DNA from: Brevinematales bacterium
GTDB lineage: Bacteria > Spirochaetota > Brevinematia > Brevinematales > Thermospiraceae
Length of the DNA: 64,000 bases
Direction: 5' to 3'
Assembly (NCBI GenBank): GCA_013177995.1
Contig: JABLXN010000012.1
Coordinates: 1 to 64,000, forward strand
Positions 44,601 through 55,200 of this stretch are shown piece after piece. The position numbers were made by a program, and so were the translations under genes. Each line of letters starts with the position of its first letter. Position 1 is the stretch's first letter. The notes under the pieces were generated by a model. It saw only the letters and a list, made by a program, of their open reading frames with translations. It searched no databases and was not told where the DNA came from.

Positions 44601-47600
44601 ATCCACCGTATTGAGATTGGTCGGCGTTATAGCATACACCGTCTTGTAGGGTGGAACCACAAACTCAAGGGAGAGATCATTGGTCCACAGAGCAAGGTTG
44701 GCTTGTCCAGCATTGGTAGGCAGATCCCACGGAGCATTCGCAGCCAAAATCTTCCATGAGAGGGCACGAGCCCCACTAAAGTAGGCTGTGCTTTCCCTAT
44801 CATAGGCTGTGAAGGTAATGGTATCCACTTCCCCTCGTTTGATAGAGGTTCCCTGGGCAAGGTAATCCACATAGATAGCCCCATCGTTGGAGTAAATCGC
44901 CTTGGTCCCAATGCGAGAGGAGTTGACACTGACAATATTGGTCAAAATCTCTTTCAAATTCGCATTGGTAGTCGGTGGCACAATCCTGAGAAGGGTGATA
45001 TTGTTCCCTTCTTCACTGACATTGGTAATCGTCACCGTGTACTGTTCATACGCAAGGTCTTTGTTGACCTTGTTGGGAGATACTTTGGCATAGAACTGGA
45101 TGGGAACGTTCACAATCTGCTGATCCTGTGCCCCGTAGGTACACATCGCAAAGTCTACGAGGTTGCTGGAATAGTAAGCTGAGACCTTCCAGTACTGGTT
45201 GGTCAGTGTTGTTTGTATCCCCTTCTTCCACAAGAAATCCACAGTAAAGGCGCCAGCAGGAGGAAGCTCAGAAGCCGAAAAGTCTAACCAGATCGCTCCG
45301 TTGGAGATAGTCTTGGTCGGGCTGAACCCATCCACAGAAATGGTATTCGTCAGCACCACATAGAGAGAAGGAATCTCTATCCGTATCCATTTTACACCAA
45401 GACCACCAGTTATACCATTGGTAATGGAGAAACGGAACTGCCCATTGGTTGATGTTCTCGCAACATTGGTGATATCAAGAGAAGCAACTAACATAGCCGT
45501 TCCATACGTTCTTCGCTGGGCTTCTGTTCCCACATTGGTAATCTCAAAGTAAGACTTCGGCGGGGTAAACCCATAGTCGATGAAGCCGTTATTGGCGAGA
45601 AGTTGCCATGTCCCCGTCGCAGGCAACGTCAGGCGGTTGGAAATACGGGCCACAAGGGTGATGAAGTCCCCCATTCCCGACTTGAATTCGTGGCTTCCTG
45701 CTGGATAGGTAATGATCACATTTGAAGGAGTGATGGTAAAGAAACTACTATTGGTTGAAGCAAAACCAAGCAAACTACTCGAGGCTACCACAATGGTATT
45801 GGTTAACGGCGTCGGAATCTTGATCTCTACACTATTGAACCTATCATTCTGTCCCCCGGTATTGGTCACAAAGACCACAAACTGCTGGGTGATAACCGCC
45901 GGTCCATTGGTATTGACAAAGAACACGTTTGGTGTGACCCATCCACCACCAGAAGGCTTGGGCAATCTGAAGTTCAGGGTTCGATAATAGCCACTGACTT
46001 CATTGGTTACCACAAACCATCCACGAGCATTGGTTACACGACAGGTGAGAAGCTGGTTGAGAAGATCCATGTTGTCCACAATATCTACCATATCAAAATG
46101 CACATACGCCGTTTCACCCCCAGCCAATGGAGAGGAGAAGTTGGCCTGAAGTGTCCCTGTCAGAGAATCATAGACCACTGCTCCGAGTACCGTTCCAGCG
46201 GCATTTGTCATGAGAGTATTGAGAATATTGGTGCTAACGATGGTCGGGATCTGAAGTCTTGCCCTGTAGATCTCATTGGCAGCAAGACCGGTATTGCTTA
46301 TCACCCAGGTGAGGCGGTTTGTTTCTGTGGTAGAATCAATATCTCCTGGATACACTCCCCAGGACACCTCAGGCATAGGATAATCCACATAGAGACGATT
46401 GGACCCATTATACAGGATACCTATGGTCGTATCATTCGAAGAATAAAAGTCAGAAGAAGCCACCTCCGTCTTGTACACCCTCACCGGTATCTGGAAGTTT
46501 GTTGGCAGAGCGATATTGTCAAGCACATCCACAATGACATCATCCCGAGAGAGGGCTGGATTATCGTACAGGGAGAAGAAGTTGGTATAAACAAGATGGA
46601 GGACCAGATGATCAGCCGTCTCCACCACATCCAAGATGGTATTGGTAGCAAGGAGACTTGATACCACTGAAACATTCGTCAGAAGCGTCTTGGGATAGAG
46701 GATATCCACGCTTCTGATAGCCACTCCCTTGGGAGAAGTGTTATAAATCCTGTGGATCAGACGATTGGAGACTTTGTCCGTGGTGACTTCTGGCGCATTG
46801 GTCTGGGCACCATTTATCACCCACATCGCATGTTCACCCTTCACCCTTGGAGGAACAATAGAAACTTTCCAGGTGAGAGGGGCATTCTCATACTGAAGCG
46901 TATATCCTGCTGAATTGTTGTTATCAGCATAGAGGACAAAATCAGCCACTTCCGAAGTTCCCACCACATTGGTGTTGGTAAAGGCTGCCCAGAACTGAAT
47001 GGTCGAGGTTGCCCCTGAAGCAAGTGGAGTACTATAGGTTACCCAGATCGCGCCATTGGAGTAAGCCGTCGTTCCAGCAGGAGAAACCGTGATGTTGGAT
47101 ACAGAATCATTGGAATACGTGTTAGGAAGTTGAATGAAAAGCCTATGAACATTGTTCCCCGAAGGTCCATCGTTTTTGATGGTATAGGTATAGCGAACCG
47201 CATTCGAAACATACAATGCATTGATAGCCACTTCAGAAGGACTAATCGAAGCAGCTACCTGAGCATTTGAAGAAGCTACCCTCACAAGCTGAGAAGAATA
47301 CACCGTGTTGGTACCGGCTTTCACCCAGGTTGCCCCACCCACCACTTCGGCACTGTTGACCTCAACCTGCCAGAGATAGTTGGAATACGGAAGCCCTGTA
47401 AACGACGGTGTACCATACACTTTGAAATTTATCTTGTCAAAACCATTGGCTGGAGGAAGCCCAAGGGTCACCAGATTGGTATAATAAATCCAGATAAAAT
47501 TGCTGCCGCTGATGTTGGTTGTCCATATATTGGCGGCACTGACAGCTGCCCCAAGCACCGTGGAAACAATATTGGTTGCTGTCGGCGTATTGTTTGACAC

Positions 47601-49280
47601 CGTAAATCCCGAAGGAATATAAATACGGACACTCGAAATCGGAGGAATGGTTGTCAGCCCTTCTGTGGAAAGTTTCACGGTGAAACTACTCTCCTCCGTC
47701 CCCATGATAATCGGCATGGGGGTATATTCGACCTTGGCATAGGCATCAGGGGCACTATACACACGCACAAGAAGGCTATCAGTGGAATCTTCCCTGGCCT
47801 TTTGTCTCCCTGTGGTCGCATAGGGAAGCCCATTCACCCCGTCAAAGATGATATCCTGAGCTGTGTCTGTATGCTTGATGCTATCAGCATACACCTCAAA
47901 CCTTGAACCCACCGCATCTGGCGTAGATGGAGTAGTCAGGGTAAAATACACATCAATATCATCCTGGCGAATGATATCATTCTGGGTGGCACTCTGCGCC
48001 CAGAAACGGATATAAAGTTCACCATTGCCAAGATCTTTCACCTGGAAACGTCCACTTGCCGGGGCACTGGCACCATTGTTGATGAACCCCTTGACAGGCA
48101 CCCCATTCACCGAGTTGGTCACTGCCACCGAAGCTATACTCCATGCCCCGTACCCGGCGGGCTTTTTGATGTAGAGTTCCTGTACCCCACTATCATTGGG
48201 CTGGGTATCCACATGAATAGTGACCTTGAACTGGATAGATTTGTTAGTCATCACCCTCACCGGAGTAATACGAGCCGTGAGATTGGAAGCCACCGTCCGG
48301 ATCAGGAAGTGATCAAACTGACTCTCTACTTCACCAGCACGGAAGAAAGCCGTCTCTGTGGAGAGAAAAGCCACAAGATTGGTACTCCAACCGACCTCTT
48401 TTTCTCCAATCTTCACCCAGGCATTGCTGAGGTTTGGGGTTGTCCCGAGAGGGTTGTAGTTCACATAGAAGGAGACCTTTTTTCCATCATGGGTTACACG
48501 GATCCCAAGGGGCTGATTCACAGGATTAAAATACCCATCCCCAATAGCAAAATGTCTGGCAAGGGTATTCTGGTTATTCTGGTTATTATCATCATAATTG
48601 CGCTGGAAGGTCGTGGTAATAGTGGCCGCCGTTCCTACCGCAACACCATCAATATCTGTTGTGGGAAATCCCACCACATACTCCCGGTTTTCAAAAAAGC
48701 CGTACGTACTCGTCTGACTCCAGTGCTGCTTCTCAAAGAAGTAGGCAAAGTCGTTCCATCTGTCGTAGGAGGTAGAAGCCCCATTGTCACTGGCTATCCA
48801 CACATTAACAAGAACTTTCTGGTAAATAGTGTTATTATAGAACAATGCTTCCCCTGCATCTCCACGGGGGTCCATACTATTGGTGTAGCGGATCACGGTA
48901 AACCCAAAGGGTTCCTCTGGCGTGGCATTGATCGTCCCGAGCCCTGCCCCGGAAGGACTAAATTTTGCCCCGTCCCCTATATACCAGGTATTCCAGGCAA
49001 GGGCACTTTTATTAGGTCGTCCATAGATTTCAAGAAGCCCCTGATAGCGCCGAATGGTGGCGGGGAAATCCTGATCCGTAGCCCCAAAAATATCCTGCAC
49101 CTCCCACACCATCATATCCCTCGACATGGGAAAATTCCACTGCCAGCCGCCGGCATTGTAGGTCGTCGCATCCATCGCCGGGTTTGAAAAATCCTGGTAG
49201 TAGTAGAGGGACCTGCCCCACCCTGTCGTTATCAGAGCCATCATCACAAGAACAAGAAAACGATATCTTCTCTCTCTCAT
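41616..49280 (-). CDS. Giant secreted repeat protein (second of a tandem pair)
   Basis: 2,554 residues from MRERRYRFLV, with AGGAGGTGGGG upstream; an earlier ATG at 49301 lacks one. Signal peptide (about 1-23). Residues to about 310 form a beta-rich, Trp/Tyr/Asn-rich domain that could be lectin-like. Then about 13 divergent units of 150-165 residues follow, each of the form T-Y-T-I-x-N-x-G-x-x-x-N-x-I, I-x-I-P, V-x-Y-x-x-P-L-x-x-G, resembling DUF11-type surface repeats. A carboxypeptidase-regulatory-like domain (GVVLPGFANPTIKLYKVG), a domain with ISFPSGTIGENF, and a FlgD/T9SS-like end (IYDLKGNLVYKVERSG, GGVYVYKIEAGGEVYSGT) close it. Very few Cys, rich in Asn/Thr. Probably a surface fibre or layer. 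Confidence 0.85.
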   Translation of the reverse strand: MRERRYRFLVLVMMALITTGWGRSLYYYQDFSNPAMDATTYNAGGWQWNFPMSRDMMVWEVQDIFGATDQDFPATIRRYQGLLEIYGRPNKSALAWNTWYIGDGAKFSPSGAGLGTINATPEEPFGFTVIRYTNSMDPRGDAGEALFYNNTIYQKVLVNVWIASDNGASTSYDRWNDFAYFFEKQHWSQTSTYGFFENREYVVGFPTTDIDGVAVGTAATITTTFQRNYDDNNQNNQNTLARHFAIGDGYFNPVNQPLGIRVTHDGKKVSFYVNYNPLGTTPNLSNAWVKIGEKEVGWSTNLVAFLSTETAFFRAGEVESQFDHFLIRTVASNLTARITPVRVMTNKSIQFKVTIHVDTQPNDSGVQELYIKKPAGYGAWSIASVAVTNSVNGVPVKGFINNGASAPASGRFQVKDLGNGELYIRFWAQSATQNDIIRQDDIDVYFTLTTPSTPDAVGSRFEVYADSIKHTDTAQDIIFDGVNGLPYATTGRQKAREDSTDSLLVRVYSAPDAYAKVEYTPMPIIMGTEESSFTVKLSTEGLTTIPPISSVRIYIPSGFTVSNNTPTATNIVSTVLGAAVSAANIWTTNISGSNFIWIYYTNLVTLGLPPANGFDKINFKVYGTPSFTGLPYSNYLWQVEVNSAEVVGGATWVKAGTNTVYSSQLVRVASSNAQVAASISPSEVAINALYVSNAVRYTYTIKNDGPSGNNVHRLFIQLPNTYSNDSVSNITVSPAGTTAYSNGAIWVTYSTPLASGATSTIQFWAAFTNTNVVGTSEVADFVLYADNNNSAGYTLQYENAPLTWKVSIVPPRVKGEHAMWVINGAQTNAPEVTTDKVSNRLIHRIYNTSPKGVAIRSVDILYPKTLLTNVSVVSSLLATNTILDVVETADHLVLHLVYTNFFSLYDNPALSRDDVIVDVLDNIALPTNFQIPVRVYKTEVASSDFYSSNDTTIGILYNGSNRLYVDYPMPEVSWGVYPGDIDSTTETNRLTWVISNTGLAANEIYRARLQIPTIVSTNILNTLMTNAAGTVLGAVVYDSLTGTLQANFSSPLAGGETAYVHFDMVDIVDNMDLLNQLLTCRVTNARGWFVVTNEVSGYYRTLNFRLPKPSGGGWVTPNVFFVNTNGPAVITQQFVVFVTNTGGQNDRFNSVEIKIPTPLTNTIVVASSSLLGFASTNSSFFTITPSNVIITYPAGSHEFKSGMGDFITLVARISNRLTLPATGTWQLLANNGFIDYGFTPPKSYFEITNVGTEAQRRTYGTAMLVASLDITNVARTSTNGQFRFSITNGITGGLGVKWIRIEIPSLYVVLTNTISVDGFSPTKTISNGAIWLDFSASELPPAGAFTVDFLWKKGIQTTLTNQYWKVSAYYSSNLVDFAMCTYGAQDQQIVNVPIQFYAKVSPNKVNKDLAYEQYTVTITNVSEEGNNITLLRIVPPTTNANLKEILTNIVSVNSSRIGTKAIYSNDGAIYVDYLAQGTSIKRGEVDTITFTAYDRESTAYFSGARALSWKILAANAPWDLPTNAGQANLALWTNDLSLEFVVPPYKTVYAITPTNLNTVDITNTLQFALQNTSESDQDVIDRLRITIPWPFRTNMISFSSGKASGYSVFEQNGTNYLEVVYPAGRMAPGSNDIITVKWRDDFEYGETNTSFDLSVRYTTSGSTFVAALPQIGATSNVVFRMPVPQAVATMPINEIYTTLREGTVRFVLTNRGYGQNTISRILLVVPDGFTNALADTSIRLTLPATVQATNTNFVAPNTYTILLDGLLTNQVMRIELDVTNTITDALYNVPWVFTLDNGFQTTNITVMANVLDPGSGELLERTVASDRKSHIITLKVYHNTPGVLPLNRVKVEPNGFFYTNITSVTSSLGSISNLTPSNFWVVYTTPLAKGSVDTITMTLQDMTNQLFTNGLVWNVYGDNGTGPGLLREKSADALKQATTISRPETTNIWWTTWYTIPGNDRIADFKLTISNRSADEVVVISNVLTIPAELTNMTPAGVTATHPLATVSRPNAQTIVVQYAAPYLAPGETNTLFFQFTNSVGVSRLSDTTLKAYNLGSLVAEETRQIDFTSPPQPTEGYVKNKQVIYSIDNYAVVTYVVKNGLYDRDIKEVIIASSNTALLVTNVRSKTLNRALAYTTNATNIIVNYEADGILHSTSDEIQLELVYVNNDNWTNYMPAKVRYEGSINFEDAIVPSGEQNILPVLVADFGRVKGVVLPGFANPTIKLYKVGTSQVETNKFGELLVAGADGTGSYTVDYVMPGTYDVGLMGRDYRELRVPGVVVVANVVTNIGTNKMERDFLSPDATDEQTVICLDDMKTMISFPSGTIGENFRLDIWITNMTTEQQEATEKKPIQAPLDKPNAKAWIFVIRNAKGEEQPEQWLKNDATIRIAYDPAYIAAQGWSEDKLSIYYWRATTKQWVKLGGKVDPNNHTVSVKVSYLHKYYTVMADTAEKVKEGFISVRTDPKVFTPRRGGREVQNMKLSIVFEKPVDKYVVRIYDLKGNLVYKVERSGEYGNGEVFWDGKDLSGYDVPGGVYVYKIEAGGEVYSGTIVIAR

Positions 49281-49290
49281 ACCCCACCTC

Positions 49291-52200
49291 CTACCGTGCA
49301 ATCACCAGCGTCCCACTGTAGGTCTCGCCGCCGGCATAGATCTTGTATATATAGACACCATTCTTCACATCATAACCTTCAGTATCCTTGCCATCCCAAG
49401 CTATCTCTCCCTGCGTGTACGGACCATCCTCACGGACAAACCGCCGGATGAGATTCCCCTTCAGGTCAAAGATCTTCACCTCATACTTCTCCACAGGAGA
49501 TCTGAACTCCATCGTGACACGCACAGAACCGTAGTAACCATCTCCAGAACGACTTGGCGTAAACACCTTAGGTCTCAGGGTCACCGCCGTGATGATACCA
49601 GGCCTGTCCTCTCCAGCCTTGCTAAACACACCGTACATACTATGGACATAGCTCACCTTGGCCACCACGCGTCTTCTCGCCGTGTCCACCTCGCCACCAA
49701 CCCGTACCCACCGAGGATTCAGCCCGTTGTCATCCCAGTAGTAGATGGCAAGATCTCCCTCACTCCACCCACGGGAAGCGATATCCGAAGGATCATAGGC
49801 AAGATAGAGGATAGCATCCCGCTTCACTACAGCCCCATCCATCGGTTTGTCGTCCCGTGTATTGAGACTGAACCGGTAGCCATACATGTCGTCGTTGTGC
49901 TCGGGGCTTTCACCGTCTTGTTCTCCGTGAGATTGCGCTTCTGTTCAGCGGTAAGCGGCACTCTTGTGATATCCACCGAGAACTCCTTGCCCACAGAACC
50001 ACCAGGGAAGACCACGATGGTATTGGTATCTTCATAGCACTCCACCACCTGAGCCTCATCCTCACCACCCATCAGTGGCGCGTTGCGCATCGCTATCTGA
50101 GGAATCTCTGTGATCACATTGGCCACAATATTGGTGCGATAACGCTGACTGCGGTAATAAGGAGCGGAGAACTCAATATCATACGTCCCATCAGGGATCT
50201 TTCGTATGACGTAGGTCCCTTCAGGCACACGACTTGACGTCGAGAGTACATTACCATCGATATCCAGAGCCGTCGTCGAGGACCCGGCTGGATAGATCTT
50301 CACCGCTACCGCACGATTTGTCGGGAAAACACTTCCTCTCACCACGCCCCAGTTGGCATTGGTGATATAGAGGATAGCCTTCTCAGGATCAGGGGTGAAA
50401 ACCTTCATAGCACTCACGTTAGTCCCATCAGGACCGATCGATTCAAGCCAGAACCTTGTGGTAATCGGAATAGCTTCCGTCGCATTCAGATTGTAACGGA
50501 AGGTGAAAATCAGATCCTCAAAGTACCCCTGTCTTATCCCATTCGCCGTGGTATAACTCAGGATAAACTGATTGGTATTGGTGGCAGGTCTTGTCACCGT
50601 AGCCACTGTATTGGCAAGGGTAATCTCGCTAAAGTAGTTGGTCACATCCTTCTCAAAGGTGATCACCACCTGGGTCACCACACTCTCAAAGGTGCGATTG
50701 AGCACACGATAAATCAGTGTCGCATTGGTATCGATGAGATACACCCTGTTGTCTCCGTAGAAACCACCTTCCACCGCCACAGGAGGATAGTTCACCTTCA
50801 TCATGGAAACAGAGCCGTTCATCCCCGAAGCCGTATAGTACACCATATCGGCCACATTGGTGAGATTGGCGGTTTCGACAATGAAGGATACATTGGTCGG
50901 CACTCGATAGAGATTGGCAAAGTCAAAGGCAATCTCATCCCTCTCTCCCTTGCCAAGGAGCCCAATACCCCTGTAGTCAGCCACAATACGATGGGTGATA
51001 GGATCATAACTCACATCAGCCCCTTTCGTGCTTGTCAGCCCTGAAATATTCGTTACCCCAACGGGCAAAATAATCCTTGCCATGGCTACAGGATTGTCAA
51101 GGGAAGCGCGATTGGTGAGACGAACCACGGTATTGGTGGTTTCCGTATCCACATAAATGGTGGTGGTACCAATGGTCTGCGCTACCTCTGTAGGTGGCAT
51201 ACGGAAGGAGAAGACATTTGTCTTGCCACTCTGGACAGGAAGGGGTATCCATCGTTCTGCTTCTGAGAGAGCAAGACCATCGTCCACGTAAGCAAGCACC
51301 TGATTGGTGAAGTTTCCTATCCGTCTATCATCCCAGAGTCGGAAATTCACCACATCATAATCTCCACTGACAATTCGCTTATTATCAAGGGCGTATTCGA
51401 GAATGATATTGGTCGGATCTCCCGTCATGTGAGCCGCATTGGTAATATATCGTTCACTCTGATAGTTATCCCCATTGGTGAACCAATCAGGGAAGACCAC
51501 CTTCACACGACCTACACGAAGCCCTGTATTCACCGAATTATCAATATTGACGGAGAAGATATTGGTCATCGTGGTGGTATCAATCACCGTATTCCCCTCT
51601 GAGTAGTTCACATACCCGAAGAAAGTAGGAAGCGAAGAGAGAGAAATGGTGTTCTGTCCTGTAGCTGAAGCCGTCTTGACATAGTTGCGTACCACCACAG
51701 GAAGAGAAAGGTCTCCCAGATCTGTCATGGTATTGGTCACCTCAAGATAAATCTCATCCCTCTGCCCTGCCAAAAGAGGAGAAGCATAGTCAAGGGTAAG
51801 CACACCAGAGGCATAGTTGGTTCCCGTCGCCACGGTATTGGAAACCTTAGCCACACTAAATCCCGTTTGCAGAGCTGTCGGGAGGGTGATCTGCACACGA
51901 TCGATATCACTGGTACCACGACCGGCATTGCTCACGATCACACCAAGCATAAACCGCCGGCGAGCAAGATAGACCTCAGAGGGTGACAGGGTCACCACCG
52001 CCTGGGGTGAAGGCATCACATACCACGTCGTAGCCAACTGCCCCACCTGCACGGAAGCGTCCTTGTACCTATCAGCCGTGGTGGTGAGACGAGCCTGCAT
52101 GGTCCAGGTGAGGTTGGTTTCATAGTGATCAATTCTATCCCGAAGCCTTATGATCACCTCATCCCCTTCCATCGGGAAAAGAGGACTTCCACTATAATCT

Positions 52201-55200
52201 ACCCAGACACTATCATTGGAGATAGTGACTGTCCCACGTGTGCTTGTTGCAGTCATCCCATTGGTGATAATGATATTCTCCGGAGCGGTACCGCCATCAT
52301 AGATCGAAGGAAGAGGAATCCTCACCGCGACAATATCATTCCCTGTTGAACCGGTGTTGTTGATCAACACCTTGACCCAGTTGGTCTCTTCTGTAGCATA
52401 CATCTTGTTCCGTTCTGCCGTATTGATACTGTTGGTAAACTCTACATAGTAGTTCACCTGATAGGGCGGCCGCTTGATGGTAATCGTCTGGCTATACCCG
52501 GGAATAATCCCGATGCTACGGAAAAGTGAAGGCTCAAGGGTATTGTTCACTGAAAGCATCCACACCGAGGAGACCTCTGTGGTCTCAATATTGTCCCATC
52601 CTCGCCAGGTGATGGTATCCACCTCGCCAGAACCAAAGGTCACATTGTTGGTATAGTACACATGTATCTCCGACGGATAGGTGAAAACCACCCCTCCCTT
52701 GGTCGAAACAGCATTGTCAAGATTGGTGATAAAGTAGGGAGCCACTATCTTGATCCACTTGATATCGTTTCCTGTATCCCCTGTATTCGACACCGTGAGT
52801 GTATAGTTAGTATGGAGAAAATCCTGCCACACCACGGCCGGAGCCACCGCTCCCTGGGCTGAAGCCGCAGGGTTCTCAAAATTTACTACATTAGTATAGG
52901 CTTCTTTGATAATCACTTCTTCTCCCGTACTGAGGGGATCTGCCTCATACCATACACGAGCTTTCACCATCATATTGGTATTGCCCTCAAGCCAGTTGTC
53001 ATAAACCCTGACATCGATCCAGCGACCACTATTGGGATCCATACCCGAAGGTACATAATCCACCCGAACATTGGTTTTTCCTAAAACAACAGGCACCCCA
53101 CCAGAACCAGCACCTATAACTTCGACATTGGTGATAAGTCCCCCATCAAAATAAAGATCTACACGAGAAATCTTTCTTCCGAATACTTCAGCCCCATTCT
53201 CAATTCGATTGGAGAGTCTTGTAGAAGTGGCTGGAGTTGGAATAGTTGTCGGCTGGACGTAGAAACGAGCAGGATCTACCACGGTGAAGATATTGGTCCC
53301 ACTCAAAACAGACACATTGGTCCAGTAATTGGTCCACTGATACTGTCCGCCCTCATCAAGAGAGTTGTTGGCTACGGCAAGAACAAAATATCCTCCTACA
53401 GCCTGATTGGTCCATATCCCAAAGGTAAGGAAGGTATCATCAGAGGCTCCCGCCAGAAGCTCTTTGCCATCATCGATGTAGCTCACCTCTATCAAATTGG
53501 AAGCCACCACTCTCACAGGCCCACCCGCCTCGTTGGTCTTTTCAAGCAGGCTATTGCTCACGCTCACTAACTGGTTGGTAAGCGCCATCGGTATCCAAAG
53601 CCTGAGTTTGTGGAGCTTGTTGCTCCCCCACCCAAGGTTGGTGACACGAAGACGTACCTGCACCGTGTTGGTCTGGCCAGAAACCGTCGGCCTATAGGCC
53701 ACCGTCCGATCAATGCCATAGGCATAGAAAGCCGGAGGAGGAATAATCTTCACGGTTTGCGTTTGCCCAGCAGGAGAGGGTAACTGATTACTCCACATAC
53801 GTACATTGGAAACCGAGAAATAGATAGGAAATTCTGCTCTGTTTTCTACCCTATCAAACACCTTGAAGGTAAGAAGTTCATTGGAAGACCCGTAGAATGT
53901 CGTATAGTACTGCACCTGAAGCCTGTAGTATGGGGGCGTATCAGGCACAAAACCTGTAAAGGTTCCCCCTAAACTCGATGAAAGAAATGCGATATTGGTA
54001 ATGTAGTTGGTATTGATCCAGAGATAGAGCTCTTTGATCTGGTTCTCATGAAGCCCCGTATTGGAGATAGCATAGTAGATAGTGGTCTCATTGGTAGCCG
54101 CATCGATAAACCCATCCGGTACGATCACATACCCAACAGCCGATGGTCTTGGATAGATGAACCTGAGATCAAGGTTGTCCGCCCCTTCAAGCCCCCCCAT
54201 CGCATAGTTTGTCGTATTGGCCGCCTCCACCTGGATGGTCTTCACCACCGGGGCATGAATATCATCCCTTATCCAGAAAATGAGATCATCCACCTCTGTA
54301 GGAGGAAGAGAACTATTGGTGTAGAAGAACTCCGCCACCCAGTTGGCCCCTGCATTGGTGGTATATGTCCGTATACTGGATGGTCCGACACGAAGCGAAG
54401 CCGCGCTGTCAATATTGGTAATCCCCGTCGGGAAGGTGACCCTCACCCGATAGATACTGTTCTCAGGTTCACCCCAGTTTTTCACCCGCACACGAACGAG
54501 GAAACTATCCTCCCGGTCGGTATAGCGATGGTGATTGTAGGAGGCATCAAGCTGTCCATCCTCATTGAGAGGTTCTACAATGTAGGAACGCACATTGGCA
54601 GGCGGTGTATAGAAGACTGTCTTCCACCCTGTGGTGGGTTCTTCTGTGGCGGCTATCCAGCCGTCTCCAGTGAAATTGTCCGCGTAAGCGATATTGGTAG
54701 CCACCATCACATTGGTGAGAGAGGGTACCGTATCATACGCCCAGAAGGTGACTGTGGCACTCTCTCCACGAGCCACATTGGTAGAGCCAGCAGCATAATC
54801 CACCACAATCCACCAGTAGCCTTCGCTATTGGTGATATTGTCATTGGTGATATTCTTCGACACCGTCACCGTCGCCGGTCTATCAGCCACCACATTCACC
54901 ACATTGGTAAACACCTTGTCCAACCGGATGAGAAGCTGGCGAACATTGTTTCCTGTATTTTCCGCTTTGTTCTGAATGAAATAGGTATACTGGTTGCTTA
55001 CAAGGGTATTGCTCACCTCGACGGGAAGCATAGCCCCCTGCACCTTTGGAGGCTTCTTTCGGATGAGAAAATCCTGGGAGGGATAGGAGAGGCTTATCCC
55101 ATTGGTGACAGGCTTTGTCCCCGCTAAAGCCGAATAACTCACCACCACCACAGAATTGGAAAGCTGGTTGGTGCCAGATGGTGGCACCGTATCAAGGTTT

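Noticed and set aside
54048-55127. A 359-codon plus-strand open frame inside the giant gene, and other long antisense frames such as 48213-49187
   Set aside because: These are antisense shadows of the repeat-protein genes; composition (His/Ile/Arg-rich) is an artefact and no ribosome binding site precedes them.
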